Positions 7,983-17,093 of a DNA stretch of 64,000 nucleotides are shown in pieces. Below the pieces are notes generated by a model. The model worked only from the letters and a program-made list of their open reading frames with translations, was not told the origin of the DNA and did not search any database. Numbering within the stretch: position 1 is the stretch's first letter; each line of letters starts with the position of its first letter. A program made the position numbers and the translations under genes. The stretch is from SAR324 cluster bacterium (GTDB lineage Bacteria > SAR324 > XYD2-FULL-50-16), in assembly GCA_028282885.1 (NCBI GenBank), contig JANQGX010000024.1, forward strand, positions 1-64,000. The letters are read 5' to 3'.

Positions 7983-8542
7983 GCGTACACTGAGACAAAT
8001 GGTATCATCTCCGTTCTCAAGTCCATACAATTCCACCAGTGTGTTTTTCATCTTTTTTTGTCATTGTGCCTCTATTTTTATGGTTGATTTTATGCAAATT
8101 GGGAAGTTCTCAAACTTTCCGTCTTTCCTGAATAAACTTCACACATAAGTAAAAAATAAAATCTATCCCTCCGCCTTAAAATCAACTCTGAATATCTTTG
8201 AAAGGCGATGGTAACGTTAGATACGAATGTTTTATTTATTGTATGACCGTAGAAAAAAGATAAGTTTATAATCATTCTCTTGGACATTCTCTATTTTTTA
8301 ATGTCAGTTTTTGGGCAAAAATAGCATTTAGGAATGAACAATAATGAAATCGATCGATAAATTCTGGCCTTTACTGCATATCTATAAACACTAGATAAAC
8401 TTTTTAACTAAACATAAAACGAATTTTGAATCTATCCTTTAAGGGAAAACGAATTAGATATATGCATGAATTCCTTTAAAAAAAAGGTGTTACGAACAAA
8501 CAACTTCTTCACTTTGATAGAAGAAAGATAAAATTATACTAA
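7983..8542. other. Non-coding stretch, right part
   Basis: About 560 very AT-rich bases without a supported gene. Several oligo-T and oligo-A runs occur. It ends in the strong promoter of the XRE-ImmA gene. Confidence 0.4.
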
Positions 8543-8570
8543 TTGACAGTGTTTTGATAATTGGTATACT
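8543..8570 (+). promoter_or_regulatory. Strong sigma70-like promoter of the XRE-ImmA gene
   Basis: Perfect TTGACA (8543-8548), 16 bases, then TATACT (8565-8570). The transcript would start near 8577, and an AAAAGGAGG ribosome site (8582-8590) precedes the ATG at 8595. Confidence 0.7.
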
Positions 8571-8594
8571 TTTATTGAACAGAAAAGGAGGAAT

Positions 8595-9713
8595 ATGACC
8601 ATGAACATACAATTACTTGCACAAAACGTAAGGCGACTTAGGAATGCGAAGCATTTTAGCCAGCAGAATCTTGCGCAAGCTTCCGGTCTTTCCTTACCTG
8701 CCATAAAAAAACTGGAAGGAGGAAATGTTGAACCCAGGATGAATACTTTGCGTTTGATTGCAGAAGCCTTGGAGGTTCAACTGCAGGAACTGTTTTATCC
8801 AGTGCGTGAGCTTAATACCGTACGATTTCGATCGAAAAAACGCATGAGAAACAGAGAAAACATGCTGGCCAATATTGGTAGATGGCTTGATGATTTTAAC
8901 TTTCTTGAAGAGATTTTGAATGATCATCCCCCCTTCAAGCTGGAAAGCTTGAAGAATGAGATTTCTACTGATGATATTAAGAATGCTGCCAGATTATCCC
9001 GAAAAACTCTCAAGTTGAAGGGAACTGAGCCTATATATGATATTTGCGGATTGATGCAAAGTGCCGGTGTTAAATTGGCTCCCGTTTCAATCTCTTCAGA
9101 AGATTTTTTTGGCCTATCAGTAGGAAAAGAGGACGGTGGTCCTGCTATTGTGGTTAACACCTGGAATAGGATTCCTGTTGAACGTCGGATATTCTCTACT
9201 GTTCACGAGCTTGGCCATTTACTACTTCACAGCAATGCATACGATGTTAGTCAAACCGAAGAAAACAAAAACGAAGAGAAAGAAGCTGATTTATTTTCTG
9301 GGCATTTTCTCATGCCTAATAAGGGATTCCAAAAAGAATGGGATTCTACCTACGGAATGTCTTTGGTCGATAGGGTATTTAAAGTAAAACGGATTTTTCG
9401 TGTTAGCTATAAAGCTGTACTTCACAGGTTGATTGAATTGGAGTTTGCTGGAAATGAGATCTGGGGTAAATTTAATTGGGCTTATCAACAAAGATACAAG
9501 AGAAAATTGAACTTCAAAGAGGAACCCAAAACCGGGGCTCTTAGTGAACCCGCCCAAATGCTACAGTTTGAATTCTTTGAAGACAGACTCAGCAAACTCA
9601 CCCGAAAGGCAATTGAAAAAGATAAAATCTCCCTAAGTAGAGGAGCAGAAATTTTGGGCATGAGCATTATGAAAATGCGAGAACTTCTGGTTGACTGGAA
9701 GGCTGTATCATGA
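8595..9713 (+). CDS. XRE-family regulator fused to ImmA/IrrE metallopeptidase
   Basis: 372 residues. An XRE helix-turn-helix occupies about residues 8-65 (FSQQNLAQASGLSLPAIKKLEGGN). An ImmA/IrrE (COG2856) zinc peptidase domain follows from about 150 to 270, with the active-site HELGH near residue 206 and the distal EEKEADLFSGHFLMP helix. The C-terminal part (KLTRKAIEKDKISLSRGAEILGMS) looks like a second DNA- or protein-binding helix pair. Such fusions act as antitoxins or repressors controlled by proteolysis. The stop overlaps the ATG of the next gene, which encodes a PIN fragment, matching known XRE-ImmA/PIN toxin-antitoxin pairs. Confidence 0.88.
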   Translation: MTMNIQLLAQNVRRLRNAKHFSQQNLAQASGLSLPAIKKLEGGNVEPRMNTLRLIAEALEVQLQELFYPVRELNTVRFRSKKRMRNRENMLANIGRWLDDFNFLEEILNDHPPFKLESLKNEISTDDIKNAARLSRKTLKLKGTEPIYDICGLMQSAGVKLAPVSISSEDFFGLSVGKEDGGPAIVVNTWNRIPVERRIFSTVHELGHLLLHSNAYDVSQTEENKNEEKEADLFSGHFLMPNKGFQKEWDSTYGMSLVDRVFKVKRIFRVSYKAVLHRLIELEFAGNEIWGKFNWAYQQRYKRKLNFKEEPKTGALSEPAQMLQFEFFEDRLSKLTRKAIEKDKISLSRGAEILGMSIMKMRELLVDWKAVS

Positions 9714-9727
9714 AGAAAGGTGAGCCA

Positions 9728-9994
9728 ATGTTCATGATAATGGATGCCTGTGTGCTAATTGATTATCTAAAAACAGATAAATCTGTTCTAAGACTATTTG
9801 TCGAGTTCATTGGTCCTGTTCATGTTGTCAGTCCGATAGTTGCAGAAGTAAAAGACATCGAAAATGAAGATGAGCTAATGGAGCTTGGACTGATAATCGT
9901 TGAACCGGAGCTTGAAGATGCTTTTGAAGCTGCAGAACTAATAGGATCCACTTCTTTCCAAGATAACCTCTGTCTTCTTACAGCCAAACGTTAG
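9728..9994 (+). pseudogene. PIN-domain toxin, truncated at the C terminus
   Basis: About 88 residues from ATG 9728, which has AAAGGTGAG just upstream; an ATG at 9710 overlaps the preceding stop. The N terminus MDACVLIDYLK carries the first PIN aspartate and SPIVAEVKDIE the next acidic residues. FQDNLCLLTAKR is the start of the segment that normally leads to the final NDxxLR acidic motif. The frame stops there, so the last third of the usual 150-170 residues and at least one metal ligand are missing. It is probably inactive RNase, with the XRE-ImmA gene left intact. A short functional variant cannot be excluded. Confidence 0.6.
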
Positions 9995-10061
9995 ATTTAT
10001 CAAATAAGCCAACATTTTTGATTCTCTAGCCTTATCGCCAATTAAGCGGCCTGGAATCCTT

Positions 10062-10131
10062 CCGAGAAATTGACTGCTCATCTCGGTAGCACGGGAAGCG
10101 TGTCTGTATAATCACGGACTGTAAGCTTCCC
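10062..10131. other. Two adjacent hairpins downstream of the PIN fragment
   Basis: CCGAGA (10062-10067) can pair with TCTCGG (10081-10086), and GGGAAGC (10093-10099) with GCTTCCC (10125-10131). No T tract follows either, so ordinary termination is not obvious. They lie between the accessory region and the convergent kefC gene and may be termination or recombination relics. Confidence 0.35.
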
Positions 10132-10241
10132 TGGGCAAAATAACAGGCGGTAGATTTAACGTAGTTGAAATATCGAGATTTATACTTATGGGAGGTAGGC
10201 TTGAGAGATATTTCGGCCTCTGGGGGGCGGTATTTTTTTGA

Positions 10242-12164
10242 TTAACTACGATCCTGGATTTTATCAGTGTATTTTTTCGGGGGAGGTGTCCAACCGCGTT
10301 CGGTTTTTGAATGAGCGTCGCTTCGGTCCCACTCCATTGCTTCAGAGATTAATTTTTCCAGCTTCAGAAACATAGCACGGTATTGATTATTAAAACCTCC
10401 TTCTTCAGCAGCAACCTTCCATGCTTGAAACATCTCTTCATGTTGCTCCTGCTCCGTTTCATTGAAAACAGCCTTCATATGTTCAGCTTTAAAAGGATGA
10501 ATACCCAAATGTGTTAGTGCGGTTTTACCTATTTCAAGTGCCGAATAAAAGGTCTCGCTAACGATGACATCCGCCCCTGCATCTTTCAATTCGTAGGTAT
10601 GGACCCGATCAAACGCCCTGGTTAGTATTCTGACCTCAGGAAAAGCATGTTTGATATATTTAACTAATTCCACGGTTTGGGGTCGATCATCGATAGCAAT
10701 TATCACTAACTTGGCTTGTTCAATGCCTGCAGAATGAAGAAGGTCAGGCCGGGTGGCGTCTCCGTAAAAACTTTTGATATTAACGCGCCTGAGTCTATCG
10801 ATCTGATTTGGCTGATGATCCAAGACCACCGTTTTGATGCCGTTTGCAATCAGCATTCTGTTGATAATCTGACCGAAGCGGCCGATCCCCGCAATAATAA
10901 CAGATCCCTGTTCATCTATTTTATCCTCTTCCCTCATGTTTTTCACTTTCTCATACCAGGGCAGGATGATTTTATCGTAGAAAATGAATAACCCCGGGGT
11001 GAAAAACATCGAGAGGACGACAATCATTGAGAGGGGTTGCGCAATTTCGGCAGGAAGCACATGATTCTGCACGGAGTAGTTTACCAGGACAATACCAAAA
11101 TAACCGGCCTGCGCCATGCTTAGCGAAAACAACCACCGGTTGTTGGCTTTTATTTTGAAAATCACGGCGAGAAGTGTTAGCACCAGGGCTTTCAGAATCA
11201 TGATTCCAAAGGTGAGTCCCAAGATCGGAAACAGATTTTTCGAGAGAACTGCAAAGTCAATTCCGGCACCTACGGTAATGAAAAACAGCCCGATCAACAA
11301 TCCTTTGAATGGTTCGATATCTGCTTCCAGTTCATGTCGAAACTCACTGGTTGCCAAAACGACACCTGAAAGAAAGGTGCCCAGAGCAGGTGAAAGTCCT
11401 ATCAGACTCATCAATGCAGCAATGCCGATAACCAGCATCAGGGCTGTTGCCGTAAAGATCTCCCTGATACCGGAATTGGCGACAAAACGAAACAGGGGCC
11501 GACTTAAATAGTGCCCAGCTACGATAACAGCAATAATGACAGAGATGACAACCAATGCGTGGGCCCAGCCAGGTAAATGGGCCACCAGGCTTAGCTGCCC
11601 GTGGTGTTCTCCTGCAGCCTTCAGGCCAGCTTGTGATTTTTCTCTTAAGACCGGAGAGGCCATCAGCGGGATTAAAGCCAGCATAGGGATAACAGCAATA
11701 TCCTGGAAGAGAAGAACAGAAAAGGCATTTTGACCCCCTTCCGTTTTGGTTAGCCCCTTCTCCTGAAAAGTTTGCAGGACCATTGCGGTTGAGGAGAGTG
11801 AAAAAATCAATCCTATCGTTAAGGCCATCATCCAGTGATAACCCAACAGGATGGATATGATCATAACAATAGCGGTGGTTAAACCCACCTGTAGTCCTCC
11901 CAATCCGATTAAACGATTTCGCATGGCCCAAAGCTTTTTGGGTTCCAACTCCAAACCAATCAGAAAGAGCATCATCACAACGCCAAATTCAGCGAAATGT
12001 TGAATGTCTACCGTTTCTTTTCCAACAATCCCGATGATTGGACCAATGACAACTCCTGCGATCAAATAACCCAATACCGAGCCCAAACCAAGTCTTTTTG
12101 CTATTGGTACGGCGACAACAGCGGCGCAGAGATAGATAAACGCCTGAATAAAATATATGGTCAT
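10242..12164 (-). CDS. kefC: KefB/KefC-type potassium-proton antiporter (CPA2)
   Basis: 640 residues. The first 380 form about 12-13 membrane helices with the CPA2 pattern (VPIAKRLGLGSVLGYLIAGVVIGP, later FSLSSTAMVLQ and ALGTFLSGVVLATSEFRHELEADIEPFKGLLIGLFFITVG). From about residue 410 a TrkA-N Rossmann domain follows (VIIAGIGRFGQIINRMLIANG, FYGDATRPDLL). Such proteins sit in the inner membrane and release K+ in exchange for H+, protecting the cell from electrophiles, with glutathione adducts as the trigger in KefC. Its start overlaps the flavodoxin-fold partner gene by 4 bases, as in kefF-kefC. Confidence 0.9.
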   Translation of the reverse strand: MTIYFIQAFIYLCAAVVAVPIAKRLGLGSVLGYLIAGVVIGPIIGIVGKETVDIQHFAEFGVVMMLFLIGLELEPKKLWAMRNRLIGLGGLQVGLTTAIVMIISILLGYHWMMALTIGLIFSLSSTAMVLQTFQEKGLTKTEGGQNAFSVLLFQDIAVIPMLALIPLMASPVLREKSQAGLKAAGEHHGQLSLVAHLPGWAHALVVISVIIAVIVAGHYLSRPLFRFVANSGIREIFTATALMLVIGIAALMSLIGLSPALGTFLSGVVLATSEFRHELEADIEPFKGLLIGLFFITVGAGIDFAVLSKNLFPILGLTFGIMILKALVLTLLAVIFKIKANNRWLFSLSMAQAGYFGIVLVNYSVQNHVLPAEIAQPLSMIVVLSMFFTPGLFIFYDKIILPWYEKVKNMREEDKIDEQGSVIIAGIGRFGQIINRMLIANGIKTVVLDHQPNQIDRLRRVNIKSFYGDATRPDLLHSAGIEQAKLVIIAIDDRPQTVELVKYIKHAFPEVRILTRAFDRVHTYELKDAGADVIVSETFYSALEIGKTALTHLGIHPFKAEHMKAVFNETEQEQHEEMFQAWKVAAEEGGFNNQYRAMFLKLEKLISEAMEWDRSDAHSKTERGWTPPPKKYTDKIQDRS

Positions 12165-12799
12165 GCCTGCTCCCTGATTAGAATTGAAAGATCTTCATTG
12201 AGCTTTGGAAGCGCTTTGGTTTGCGTTAAATCCAGATTATCATCGCGTAAGGCTTTGAGAATCATTTTCCAGTCATTGATATGCTGATCCAACTTTCCAT
12301 CTTCCACTGCGGTTCTAGCTCCGAAGAGAGCAAACGGAGGCAGGTATTGCATCCCGGTGAGCATAGCTGTCTGTTCAAGCGGCTGCAGCAGCTCGTTGAT
12401 GGTAAAGTGGTTGTAACCATCAGCTCGATAAGCGTTTTCGGCCCCACCCGCAGTCAGTGCACAAAGAAAGGTTTTGCCGTGCAGGGCTTTCCCGTCCCTG
12501 CCGTAGGCAAAACCGTATTCCAGTACCAGATCCTGCCACTCCTTGAGAATGGCAGGTGTTGAATACCAATAAAGTGGAAACATAAAAATGATGATATCGT
12601 GTTCAAGTATTCGTTGCTGCTCCTTGTCGATATTTATCCTGTAGGTCGGATACTCTCCATAAAGGTCAACGGTTGTAACGTTTTCAATGGATTGAGATGC
12701 TTTGAAAAGGGGGACATTAACCTCTGATCGTTCAGGAGAAGGATGAGCGAACAGGATCAGAATTCTCTTTTGATTTGCGGCCATATTTTTTTCAGTCAC
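12161..12799 (-). CDS. kefF: KefF/KefG-type flavodoxin-fold NAD(P)H oxidoreductase
   Basis: 212 residues. RILILFAHPSPERSEVNVPL is the FMN/FAD-binding start of the Flavodoxin_2 family. DIIIFMFPLYWYSTPAILKEWQDLVLEYGFAYG and LCALTAGGAENAYRADG are the conserved flavin and dimer loops. Family members are the soluble ancillary subunit that activates the Kef antiporter and can reduce quinones. The start is GTG at 12799 or ATG at 12784; neither has a clear ribosome site. First gene of a two-gene operon with the antiporter. Whether it is KefF or KefG in type cannot be decided here. Confidence 0.85.
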   Translation of the reverse strand: MTEKNMAANQKRILILFAHPSPERSEVNVPLFKASQSIENVTTVDLYGEYPTYRINIDKEQQRILEHDIIIFMFPLYWYSTPAILKEWQDLVLEYGFAYGRDGKALHGKTFLCALTAGGAENAYRADGYNHFTINELLQPLEQTAMLTGMQYLPPFALFGARTAVEDGKLDQHINDWKMILKALRDDNLDLTQTKALPKLNEDLSILIREQA

Positions 12800-13448
12800 T
12801 TTTGCTTCTGATGCGGTTCAAAACTGAGAAACGAAATATCGTTCTATCTTCTTATACTTATGTAGATTCTGCCAATCTTTATCTCAATCAGTTTGTGGTA
12901 TATCGAGGAGATGATTTCCAAGAAGAGAGAGCTTGATCCAATGCTTAAATTCTGCCAGTAAAAAATCGGTTTAGATCCAAAAGTTTTGCCTGGTATGCGA
13001 TTGAACGGATTTACGACCGGTTGAACATCACCAGGGTGGTGAAAAAGCTGTTGGGTAATTCCATCGGGATTTTTCCATGGATCTGCATTCCCTATCAGTC
13101 TTTGATGCCACATGTTTTTGTCATCTTCAATGGACGACAACTGGATCTGTGTTGAGCAGCCTCCAGTGGTTATGGATCACTCGGATGGTCGTCCGTTGAC
13201 GCAAGTCTATCAAGAAACGACATTGGCTGATCACCTATAAATCTCATTTCACAGTTTGATTTTGTTTCCCGATGTTGCTATTTTCTGAGCTGGAAAGCGT
13301 CAACAGAACAGATAAATACCTGTATTAAGCTTTGAATACTTTATCAGTTTCATGTTCGATTCCATTTATCGCGTGTTGACCTCCCATAGCCTGCATGGAT
13401 CGACTATGAGAGGTCAAAGCTCTTCCTTAATATCAATGAGGACAAGTA
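12800..13448. other. Intergenic stretch between divergent kef operon and hydrolase
   Basis: About 650 bases. Protein-like scraps occur on the plus strand near 12965-13155 (reading FAWYAIERIYDRLN) but lack a start and are followed by stops, so they may be a gene remnant. The GAGGA just before the ATG at 13449 serves the hydrolase. Confidence 0.3.
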
Positions 13449-14384
13449 ATGAGCCCATCTGCATCTCCGTTTTCTTATCTATTCAAGGAAACCGAACAAT
13501 TTGAAAACAGGGAAGGTCTTTCCTTACGGTATATATCCCTCAGAACCTCGGCTGGAAAACCCAGGGGAACCGTAATACTGCTGAATGGTTGGACTGAGTT
13601 TATAGAAAAGTACGGCGAGCCTGCTTCCAGGATCCTGGAAAAAGGTTTTGATGTTTTCATGATGGATTGGCGAGGGCAGGGGCTTTCAACCAGGGTGCTT
13701 CCTAACCGTCAGAAAGGATACATAAAAGATTTCAGCGATTTTGTGGGTGATTTGCATGAGTTTACGGAGCATATTGTGAAACCCAACGCGATTGCGCCTT
13801 ATATTCTGATGGCTCATTCCATGGGCGGTAACATCAGTCTGCAATACCTGCATGATCATCCTGACATGATTCAAAAAGCGATTCTGTGCTGTCCGATGTT
13901 GGATTTGGCAGTTCCCTTGGCTGTGAAGGTCGGTTTCGGAATACTGGCAAACGGAGCACGTCTGTTGGGCAAAGATACAGCCTATGTACTGGGAAGGGGG
14001 GATTGGAATGAAACCCCTTTCGAAGAAAATCAGGTAACTTCAGATTCGGTACGATTTGCCCACGATCAGGAATTACTACAACAGAATCCGGATTTCAGGG
14101 TCGGCGGTCAGACCTATGCGTGGGTCTCGGCGGCACTGAAGGCAATTAAAAGAGTCAATGATAAGACCTTTTTGAAAAACGTGAAGATACCGATTATGAT
14201 GTTCAGCGCTACTGATGATCAATTGATTCCCGCTTCGGCACTGATGAATATCAGCCGTCAATTACCGCAATGTGAGTTGGTCAGTATTCAGGGTCAGCAC
14301 GAATTGCTGCGGGAAAAAGACGAGATTCAGGCAAAACTTTGGGAACACTTCGACCGTTTTCTGGCAGAAGTTAAGAGAGGTTAA
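13449..14384 (+). CDS. Alpha/beta hydrolase, lysophospholipase-like (Hydrolase_4)
   Basis: 311 residues. After a short lead comes the oxyanion strand VILLNGWTEFIEKYGE, then DVFMMDWRGQGLSTR, and the nucleophile elbow HSMGG at about 127-131 (AHSMGGNISLQYL). A late DDQLIPASALM supplies the acid and GQHELLREKDE the catalytic histidine. This order is that of the PldB/monoacylglycerol-lipase group, which cleaves lysophospholipids or monoacylglycerols. No signal peptide. GAGGA precedes the ATG. The AraC-type regulator gene follows by 57 bases on the same strand. Confidence 0.88.
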   Translation: MSPSASPFSYLFKETEQFENREGLSLRYISLRTSAGKPRGTVILLNGWTEFIEKYGEPASRILEKGFDVFMMDWRGQGLSTRVLPNRQKGYIKDFSDFVGDLHEFTEHIVKPNAIAPYILMAHSMGGNISLQYLHDHPDMIQKAILCCPMLDLAVPLAVKVGFGILANGARLLGKDTAYVLGRGDWNETPFEENQVTSDSVRFAHDQELLQQNPDFRVGGQTYAWVSAALKAIKRVNDKTFLKNVKIPIMMFSATDDQLIPASALMNISRQLPQCELVSIQGQHELLREKDEIQAKLWEHFDRFLAEVKRG

Positions 14385-14441
14385 GTCATACCATGGTAAG
14401 ACGGGCTTCCTGCTATTATCCTTCAAGAAACTGGAGCAAAA

Positions 14442-15329
14442 ATGGCCGGAAAGAAAAACAGGGCTAAAACCGTCACCGGGGATGGGAAGGAAGATTGCGC
14501 CGACTATAAAATCATCAAAAATCCTTTTGAAATTGAGGTTTTAGCGGCGTCCTTCAGTTCTCATCACTTCAGTACCCATCTTCATGATGCGTATACTTTT
14601 GGCTTCATTGTTGATGGTGCGGGTGGTTTCCGATATCTGAAAGAGAAGTGTTATGCCCCTTCCGGCTGTTTGACTGCATTGAATCCGTTCGAACCCCACG
14701 ACGGATTTGTTTGTGAGAATTCCCATTGGACATACAGAACTCTTTACCTTCATCCGGAAGCAATGAAAAAGCTTCTGGAGGATTTGTCTCATCACAACTC
14801 ATCCCTGCCCAGTTTTCAGACCAATCCCATTTTATTTGATCCGGATATTTATTATCTGTTCAAACGATTTTACCGGGGCTGGGATAATTCGGCCGATGAA
14901 GCGGCAGTCGAAAGTCAGCTGCTGGAGATACTGGCTATGCTCATCCATCGTTATTCCGATTCCAGTTTGCGTTTACATCCCATCGGAAAAGAACCCCGTT
15001 TAATACAAGCACTATTTGAGTATCTGCAGGACAATTACAATCAGAAAATTACCCTGTCTGCCCTCAGTTCTCTGACCGGACGAGATAAATTCAATGTGGT
15101 TCGCACCTTTCGCAGGCACACCGGGATGTCCCCCCATGAATACCTGAACCAGGTTCGGCTTCTACATGTTAAGCGTAATCTGCGCAATCAAAAGCCGATT
15201 ATCGACGTTGCACTGGAATCCGGGTACTACGATCAGAGTCATCTGAACAAAAGCTTTAAGGGAAGTTTTGGAATCACCCCGGGGCAATATTCCAAGTCGT
15301 TCAATATTTTACAAGACAACAGGATTTAG
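14442..15329 (+). CDS. AraC-family transcriptional regulator
   Basis: 295 residues. The N-terminal cupin (about residues 25-110, HLHDAYTFGFIVDGAGGFRY and LNPFEPHDG) is an AraC-type ligand or dimer domain. The C-terminal about 100 residues carry two helix-turn-helix motifs: ITLSALSSLTGRDKFNVVRTFRRHTGMSP and PIIDVALESGYYDQSHLNKSFKGSFGITPGQY. GGAG precedes the ATG. It lies directly upstream of the PLP decarboxylase gene and could control it; a 10-base inverted repeat lies between the two genes. Confidence 0.9.
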   Translation: MAGKKNRAKTVTGDGKEDCADYKIIKNPFEIEVLAASFSSHHFSTHLHDAYTFGFIVDGAGGFRYLKEKCYAPSGCLTALNPFEPHDGFVCENSHWTYRTLYLHPEAMKKLLEDLSHHNSSLPSFQTNPILFDPDIYYLFKRFYRGWDNSADEAAVESQLLEILAMLIHRYSDSSLRLHPIGKEPRLIQALFEYLQDNYNQKITLSALSSLTGRDKFNVVRTFRRHTGMSPHEYLNQVRLLHVKRNLRNQKPIIDVALESGYYDQSHLNKSFKGSFGITPGQYSKSFNILQDNRI

Positions 15330-15333
15330 ACTT

Positions 15334-15414
15334 ATATAGCCTTAAAATGAAGAAACCGCGATTTACTTAACCGGTTTTGGGTCCGTGAAACCAATTTAGG
15401 ATCAAAGGCTATAT
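15334..15414 (+). promoter_or_regulatory. Inverted repeat spanning the decarboxylase leader
   Basis: ATATAGCCTT (15334-15343) and AAGGCTATAT (15405-15414) are perfect 10-base complements 61 bases apart. The right arm covers the presumed ribosome site (AAAGG) and the first base pair of the ATG at 15413. In RNA the arms could fold and hide the start. In DNA they could be half-sites for the neighbouring AraC regulator. Confidence 0.45.
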
Positions 15415-16852
15415 GGAAATGTTGCGAAAACTGGAACTGAAATCAAGAAAGCTTGAGATTGACTCAGTCGATAGAAATGAAATGACCGCCCGGGTGATGA
15501 ATTATGTTAACTCGTTTTACGATGAACTCCCGAATCAACCCGGCATATTTGGGGGTGATCTTCCCGAAGAGCGCTCAATAGATCTGGATATAGATAGTTG
15601 CGGCAAAGATATTGAGTCAATTCTTGGAGACTTGAAACGCCATGTAGATTCAACGGGGATCAACCTGCCTTCGGGTAAATACATGGGATACATTCCGGGA
15701 GGCGGGCTGTACGGCGCTGCGTTGGGAGATTATTTGGCCGCCGTGACCAACCGGTACGCCGGTCTTTATTATGTAAGTCCGGGAGCGGTTAAAATCGAGA
15801 ATATATTGGTACGCTGGATGGCTGATGTAGTTGGATATCCCGAATCTTCGGGCGGAACATTGACTTCCGGCGGAAGCATATCAAATTTGATTGCAATGGT
15901 CACGGCTCGCGACGCGCTAACCGTCGACCTCAATCAAACCAAAAAAGCGGTCATTTACCTGACGGATCAGACCCACCATTCCGTCAACAAAGCAATCCAC
16001 ATTGCCGGAATGTCGGATTTCTCGGTTCGGGTCGTCAGGGTCGATTCAGAATATCGAATGGATGCGGCACACCTTGTTCAAACCGTTCAGGAAGATATTC
16101 GCAACGGCAAACGCCCTTTTATGGTTATTGGAACTGCGGGAACAACAAATACCGGAACCGTTGATCCATTAACGGAAATTGCACACATTGCTGGAGAAAA
16201 CGGCCTCTGGTTCCATATCGACGGTGCATACGGCGGATTATTCAACTTATGTCCGGAAGGTCGTGAGGTTTTGCAAGGCATTGAACTGTCGGATTCGGTT
16301 TCCCTTGACCCTCACAAAACCCTGTTTCTTCCCTACGGAACAGGTGCAATCCTGGTTAGAGACCGGAAAAAGCTTTTTTCTTCGTTTAATGCCTCAGCCG
16401 ATTATCTGCTTGATTACCCCGACATGAATTCAGAATGGTCGCCGGCCGATCTGTCTCCGGAATTAACGCGCCATTTCAGGGGGTTAAGGTTGTGGATGCC
16501 TTTACAACTGCACGGGACCGATCCCTTTAGCGCGGCGCAATCTGAAAAAATCCGACTGGCTCGATATTTCCACGATCAGATCCAAAGCATTGATGGGCTG
16601 GAATCCGGCGGTTATCCCGACTTATCAATCGTAACTTATCGCTACGTCCCAAAGTCTGGAGATCCTAATGTCTACAACGACAGACTTATGAAAGCCGTGA
16701 ACGCTTCGAGAAACGCCTTTATCAGCTCTACACGCCTCAACGGCAATCAGGTGTTGCGTGCCGCCGTGCTGAATTTCAGAACTCACCGGGAGCATATAGA
16801 CCTTTTTCTCGAAACCTTAAAAGAAGAAACTGCTAAGCTGAACTGTGTTTAA
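15413..16852 (+). CDS. PLP-dependent group II amino-acid decarboxylase
   Basis: 479 residues. HIDGAYGG at 268-275 holds the PLP-binding aspartate, and DPHK at 299-302 holds Schiff-base lysine K302. SGGTLTSGGSISNL and TAGTTNTGTVDPL are the cofactor-phosphate and substrate loops. This is the aromatic-L-amino-acid decarboxylase/DDC fold. Substrate may be an aromatic amino acid or another L-amino acid; it cannot be chosen from sequence. A second ATG at 15419 is possible. The start region lies in the arm of an inverted repeat, which suggests translational or AraC-mediated control. Confidence 0.88.
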   Translation: MEMLRKLELKSRKLEIDSVDRNEMTARVMNYVNSFYDELPNQPGIFGGDLPEERSIDLDIDSCGKDIESILGDLKRHVDSTGINLPSGKYMGYIPGGGLYGAALGDYLAAVTNRYAGLYYVSPGAVKIENILVRWMADVVGYPESSGGTLTSGGSISNLIAMVTARDALTVDLNQTKKAVIYLTDQTHHSVNKAIHIAGMSDFSVRVVRVDSEYRMDAAHLVQTVQEDIRNGKRPFMVIGTAGTTNTGTVDPLTEIAHIAGENGLWFHIDGAYGGLFNLCPEGREVLQGIELSDSVSLDPHKTLFLPYGTGAILVRDRKKLFSSFNASADYLLDYPDMNSEWSPADLSPELTRHFRGLRLWMPLQLHGTDPFSAAQSEKIRLARYFHDQIQSIDGLESGGYPDLSIVTYRYVPKSGDPNVYNDRLMKAVNASRNAFISSTRLNGNQVLRAAVLNFRTHREHIDLFLETLKEETAKLNCV

Positions 16853-17093
16853 CTTGAAGATAATCTCCAAACCGCAGTTATTTGCAGACCAGGCAGATGT
16901 TTGTATCTTGGTCACCCTGTTGGGGTCGCCCCGGAGTCTGGTTTCCTGGGACGTTTCTTTTGGCAGGATAGACGCGCCTTATACCTGGACGACACTGATA
17001 TGCACTGATTTCATGGCGTTATTTTTATAATCGCTTTTTCTTTACAGGCAATCTATAGCATGTCCCCCTTTTATGTTTTTTGGGAATGGTGGT

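Noticed and set aside
7897-8042. A full CRISPR array around the I-F-like repeat
   Set aside because: Positions at plus and minus 60 bases show no second repeat; only a 7-base echo 39 bases upstream.
9990-10160. GTTAGAT and ATTTAAC as integron attC core sites
   Set aside because: The order of the two cores is reversed relative to an attC site, and no integrase or cassette series is present.
2-10324. A shared 12-mer AGCGTCGCTTCG near base 2 and near 10313, as possible attachment-site repeats of the island
   Set aside because: A 12-base match is expected many times by chance in 64 kb, and the second copy lies within the kefC coding region.
12844-13140. 98-codon minus-strand frame downstream of the kef promoter region
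   Set aside because: No ribosome site, and the composition is not convincingly protein-like; listed only as part of an intergenic region.
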